DNA of 29,950 nucleotides from Basidiobolus meristosporus CBS 931.73. Lineage: Eukaryota > Basidiobolomycota > Basidiobolomycetes > Basidiobolales > Basidiobolaceae. The notes beneath the pieces were generated by a model. It saw only the letters and a list, made by a program, of their open reading frames with translations, made no database searches and was not told the DNA's origin. Within the stretch, counting starts at the first letter, position 1. Each line of letters opens with the position of its first letter. The stretch lies in NCBI GenBank assembly GCA_002104905.1, contig MCFE01000858.1:1-29950 (forward strand). Direction: 5' to 3'. Of this stretch, positions 27,864 to 29,950 are shown piece after piece. Made by a program: the position numbers and the translations under genes.

Positions 27864-29950
27864 CTGATTATGTTGGCTGACAACTCCCACTGAAAATGAG
27901 ATATCTGGACGTGTTCCAAGCATGATATACATCAGACTGCCGATCATAGATTGATAAGGAAAGTCAGGGCTTTCAGACGGCACCAAGCTCTCTTGATTTG
28001 GCTGAGTTTTGACCAAGTTATGTTTGTCTCCATTGGGGTAGCTGCTGGTTTACAGTCTTCCATTTTGTACTTCTTTAGTATATCTTGGATATACCTGGAT
28101 TGGCTTAGGGTGATAGTCTGGGTACTTCTGTCTATGGAGAACTTAATCCCTAAGCAGTAACTAAGTTCTCCTAGATTGGACATCTTGAACTCCTTAGATA
28201 GGCTGGATTTAGTCTCTTCCAATGTTTCTAGGTTATTGGCGGCTATAATAAGATCATCCACATATAGAGCTAATAGAACTGGATTTGCTCTATCTGGCTT
28301 ATAGTATATACTATAGTTGAGCATTACTTCTTTTGAAACTCAAAGATTCCAAATAAGAATCTATCTTGCAATTCCAGGCTCTTGGTGATTGTTTGAGACC
28401 ATATAGTGACTTTTTAAGCTTGCAGACCAAATGGGGGTTATCTTGGTCAACAAACCCATCAGGCTGGTCCATATACAAGTCCTCATCAAGTTCTCCATTC
28501 AAAAATGCAGTTTTTACATCCATTTGATGAATAAAAAACTTATATTTGGCTGCAATAGCCAATATTAATCTGATGGAATTAAACTTGGCTACCGGTGCAA
28601 AGGTCTCAGTATAGTCAAGTCCTTTTGTTTGAGAGTATCCTTTGGCTACAAGTCTTGCTTTGTATCTCTCAATTGTACCATCAGCCTTGTATTTTGTCTT
28701 GAAGACCCATCTGCATCCAATTGATTTTTGGTTGATTGGTAATTTGACTAAGTCCCAAGTTTGATTTTCCATCAGGGCCTGATATTCCTCAGTCATTGCA
28801 GATCTCCAAAACTTTGTCTGAGGGCTATTTAGGGCCTCTTCTACAGTCTGGGGCTCATCAATATGGACTGAATAGGCATAGGCTAAGTTTGTACCCTCAT
28901 TGATATAGTATTTTGGGCTATTTCTTGTCCAATTGGATCTCTGGGCACTTGATACTGGAAGGATCACTTCTGGGAAATTCCTGGGCACTGATTCTGGCTG
29001 AACCATGGTTGTAGAGTCCTCTGGAGTGAAAAAATTTCATTGTTTTGCTCTGATTCAATCCTGACAATTGGTGAACTTGAGATCAAATTTTTGTCATCAT
29101 CTGATGTCATTTTTTGTGAAAATTTTGAATTTTCATCAAACAACACATCCCTGGACTTGATCAGCTTCTTTGCTTTGGGATTGTAGAGTCTGTATGCCTT
29201 ACTCTTGTTGCAGTAGCCCAAAAATATGCATTTTACACTTTTTGGCTCAAATTTTGACTGATTTCTGGCCAGTTTTTTGGCATATGCTGTACACCCAAAT
29301 ATTCTTAGATGTCCTGCACTTGGTCTGTATCCATACCATGCTTCAAATGGAGTAGAATCACAAAGAATTCTGTTATAACTCCTATTTTTAAGATAGACAG
29401 CAGTGGCAATTGATTCCGCCCAAAAATCATAGGATAATTTTTGATCATGGATCATAGATCTTGCCATATTGATTATTGATCTGTTAGCTTGTTCTACTAC
29501 TCCATTTTGCTGTGGGGAGTATGGTACAGTAGTCTCTTGCTTTATCCCATGAATTTTGCAGAAGTGGATGAAGAGTTTTGAGGTATATTCTCCACCATTG
29601 TCAGAGCATATTTTCTTGATTTTCTCACCAGTTTCTCTCTCCACTATGGCTTTAAACTCCCTGAGCTTAAACAGAGCTTCTTCCTTTCTCTCCATGAGGT
29701 AGACCCATGTGTATCTTGTATAATCATCAATAAAAGTGATTAAATACTTCATCCCACCTAAGGATAAATTTTGCATAGGTCCACATGGATCTGAGTGAAT
29801 TAGATCTAAATTTTTCTTAGTTTTGATTAACCCAGAGCTCTTGAATAGTTGTCTGGCTTGTTTCCCATGTATGCAGGTTTCACAGTGCTCCAAATTAGCT
29901 GGGGGATCAATTTCCCACTCCAGAAATTAGCTAATCTTTGATCATTTTAC
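27864..29950 (-). pseudogene. Copia element B pol, integrase to reverse transcriptase part
   Basis: It matches element A pol at high identity: GAG-pre-integrase end, integrase (FIDDYTRYTWVY, SDNGGEYTS, PQQNGVVEQ) and reverse transcriptase through YVDD. Compared with A, single-base length changes break the frame near 28020, near 28316 (extra base before the SNAQL end), near 29035 (one fewer T/A in a run) and near 29913. The Leu codon that became TGA in A is intact here. It runs off the window before gag. Not functional. Confidence 0.93.

Larger units (their letters stand above)
22231..29950 (-). mobile_element. Copia element B, interrupted by element A and running off the window
   Basis: Minus-strand Ty1/copia element. 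Its 3' LTR is at 22231-22579, the pol end at 22580-23174, and, after the inserted element A (23175-27863), pol resumes at 27864 and continues to the window edge. Removing element A and one CTGAT copy makes the reverse transcriptase/RNase H reading continuous in position. Several frameshifts show that B is inactive and older than A. The 5' LTR lies outside. Confidence 0.95.

Overview
The window reads as nuclear DNA of a filamentous or zygomycete-type fungus. The evidence is short GT-AG introns (46-80 bp) with CTAAC or CTGAC branch sites, a fungal/eukaryotic-type cytosolic prolyl-tRNA synthetase with a YbaK-like N-terminal domain, a 64-residue TMA7, a PITALRE-type CDK9, and Ty1/copia and Ty3/gypsy retrotransposons. 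An early-diverging fungus is my guess; the sequence alone does not fix the species.

Layout. (1) 1-5.5 kb, accessory: the start of a secreted protein, two nearly identical DM9-repeat (DUF3421) genes that show a gene-conversion mosaic, duplicated noncoding blocks, three copies of an unrecognised small cysteine-containing gene family, and a possible 40-residue membrane peptide. The order DM9 - block - family member occurs twice, so the region looks like an old tandem duplication with a later extra copy. (2) 5.7-19.4 kb, core genes: prolyl-tRNA synthetase (minus), an unrecognised Gln-rich nuclear-type protein (minus), a paraoxonase-like lactonase (plus), TMA7 (minus), CDK9 (minus, nine exons), an ornithine-type mitochondrial carrier (plus, four exons), a scrambled pseudogene of an MFSD5-like transporter (minus), and phenylalanyl-tRNA synthetase beta (minus, six exons). 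Several genes contain very small exons (16, 22, 27 and 28 bp). (3) 19.7-29.95 kb, retrotransposon cluster: a decayed Ty3/gypsy fragment carrying a copia solo LTR with a 5-bp target duplication, a second lone LTR, and copia element B. Element B is interrupted inside its pol gene by a complete 4.69-kb element A of the same family, with a perfect CTGAT target duplication.

The core genes serve translation (two aminoacyl-tRNA synthetases, TMA7), transcription elongation (CDK9) and mitochondrial arginine/ornithine metabolism; nothing suggests a shared pathway. The most distinctive observations are the DM9 gene-conversion mosaic, the small cysteine-containing family with competing reading frames, the out-of-order transporter pseudogene, and the copia primer-binding site. 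That site matches the anticodon arm of initiator tRNA-Met, directly abuts the LTR, and contains the likely gag start codon.
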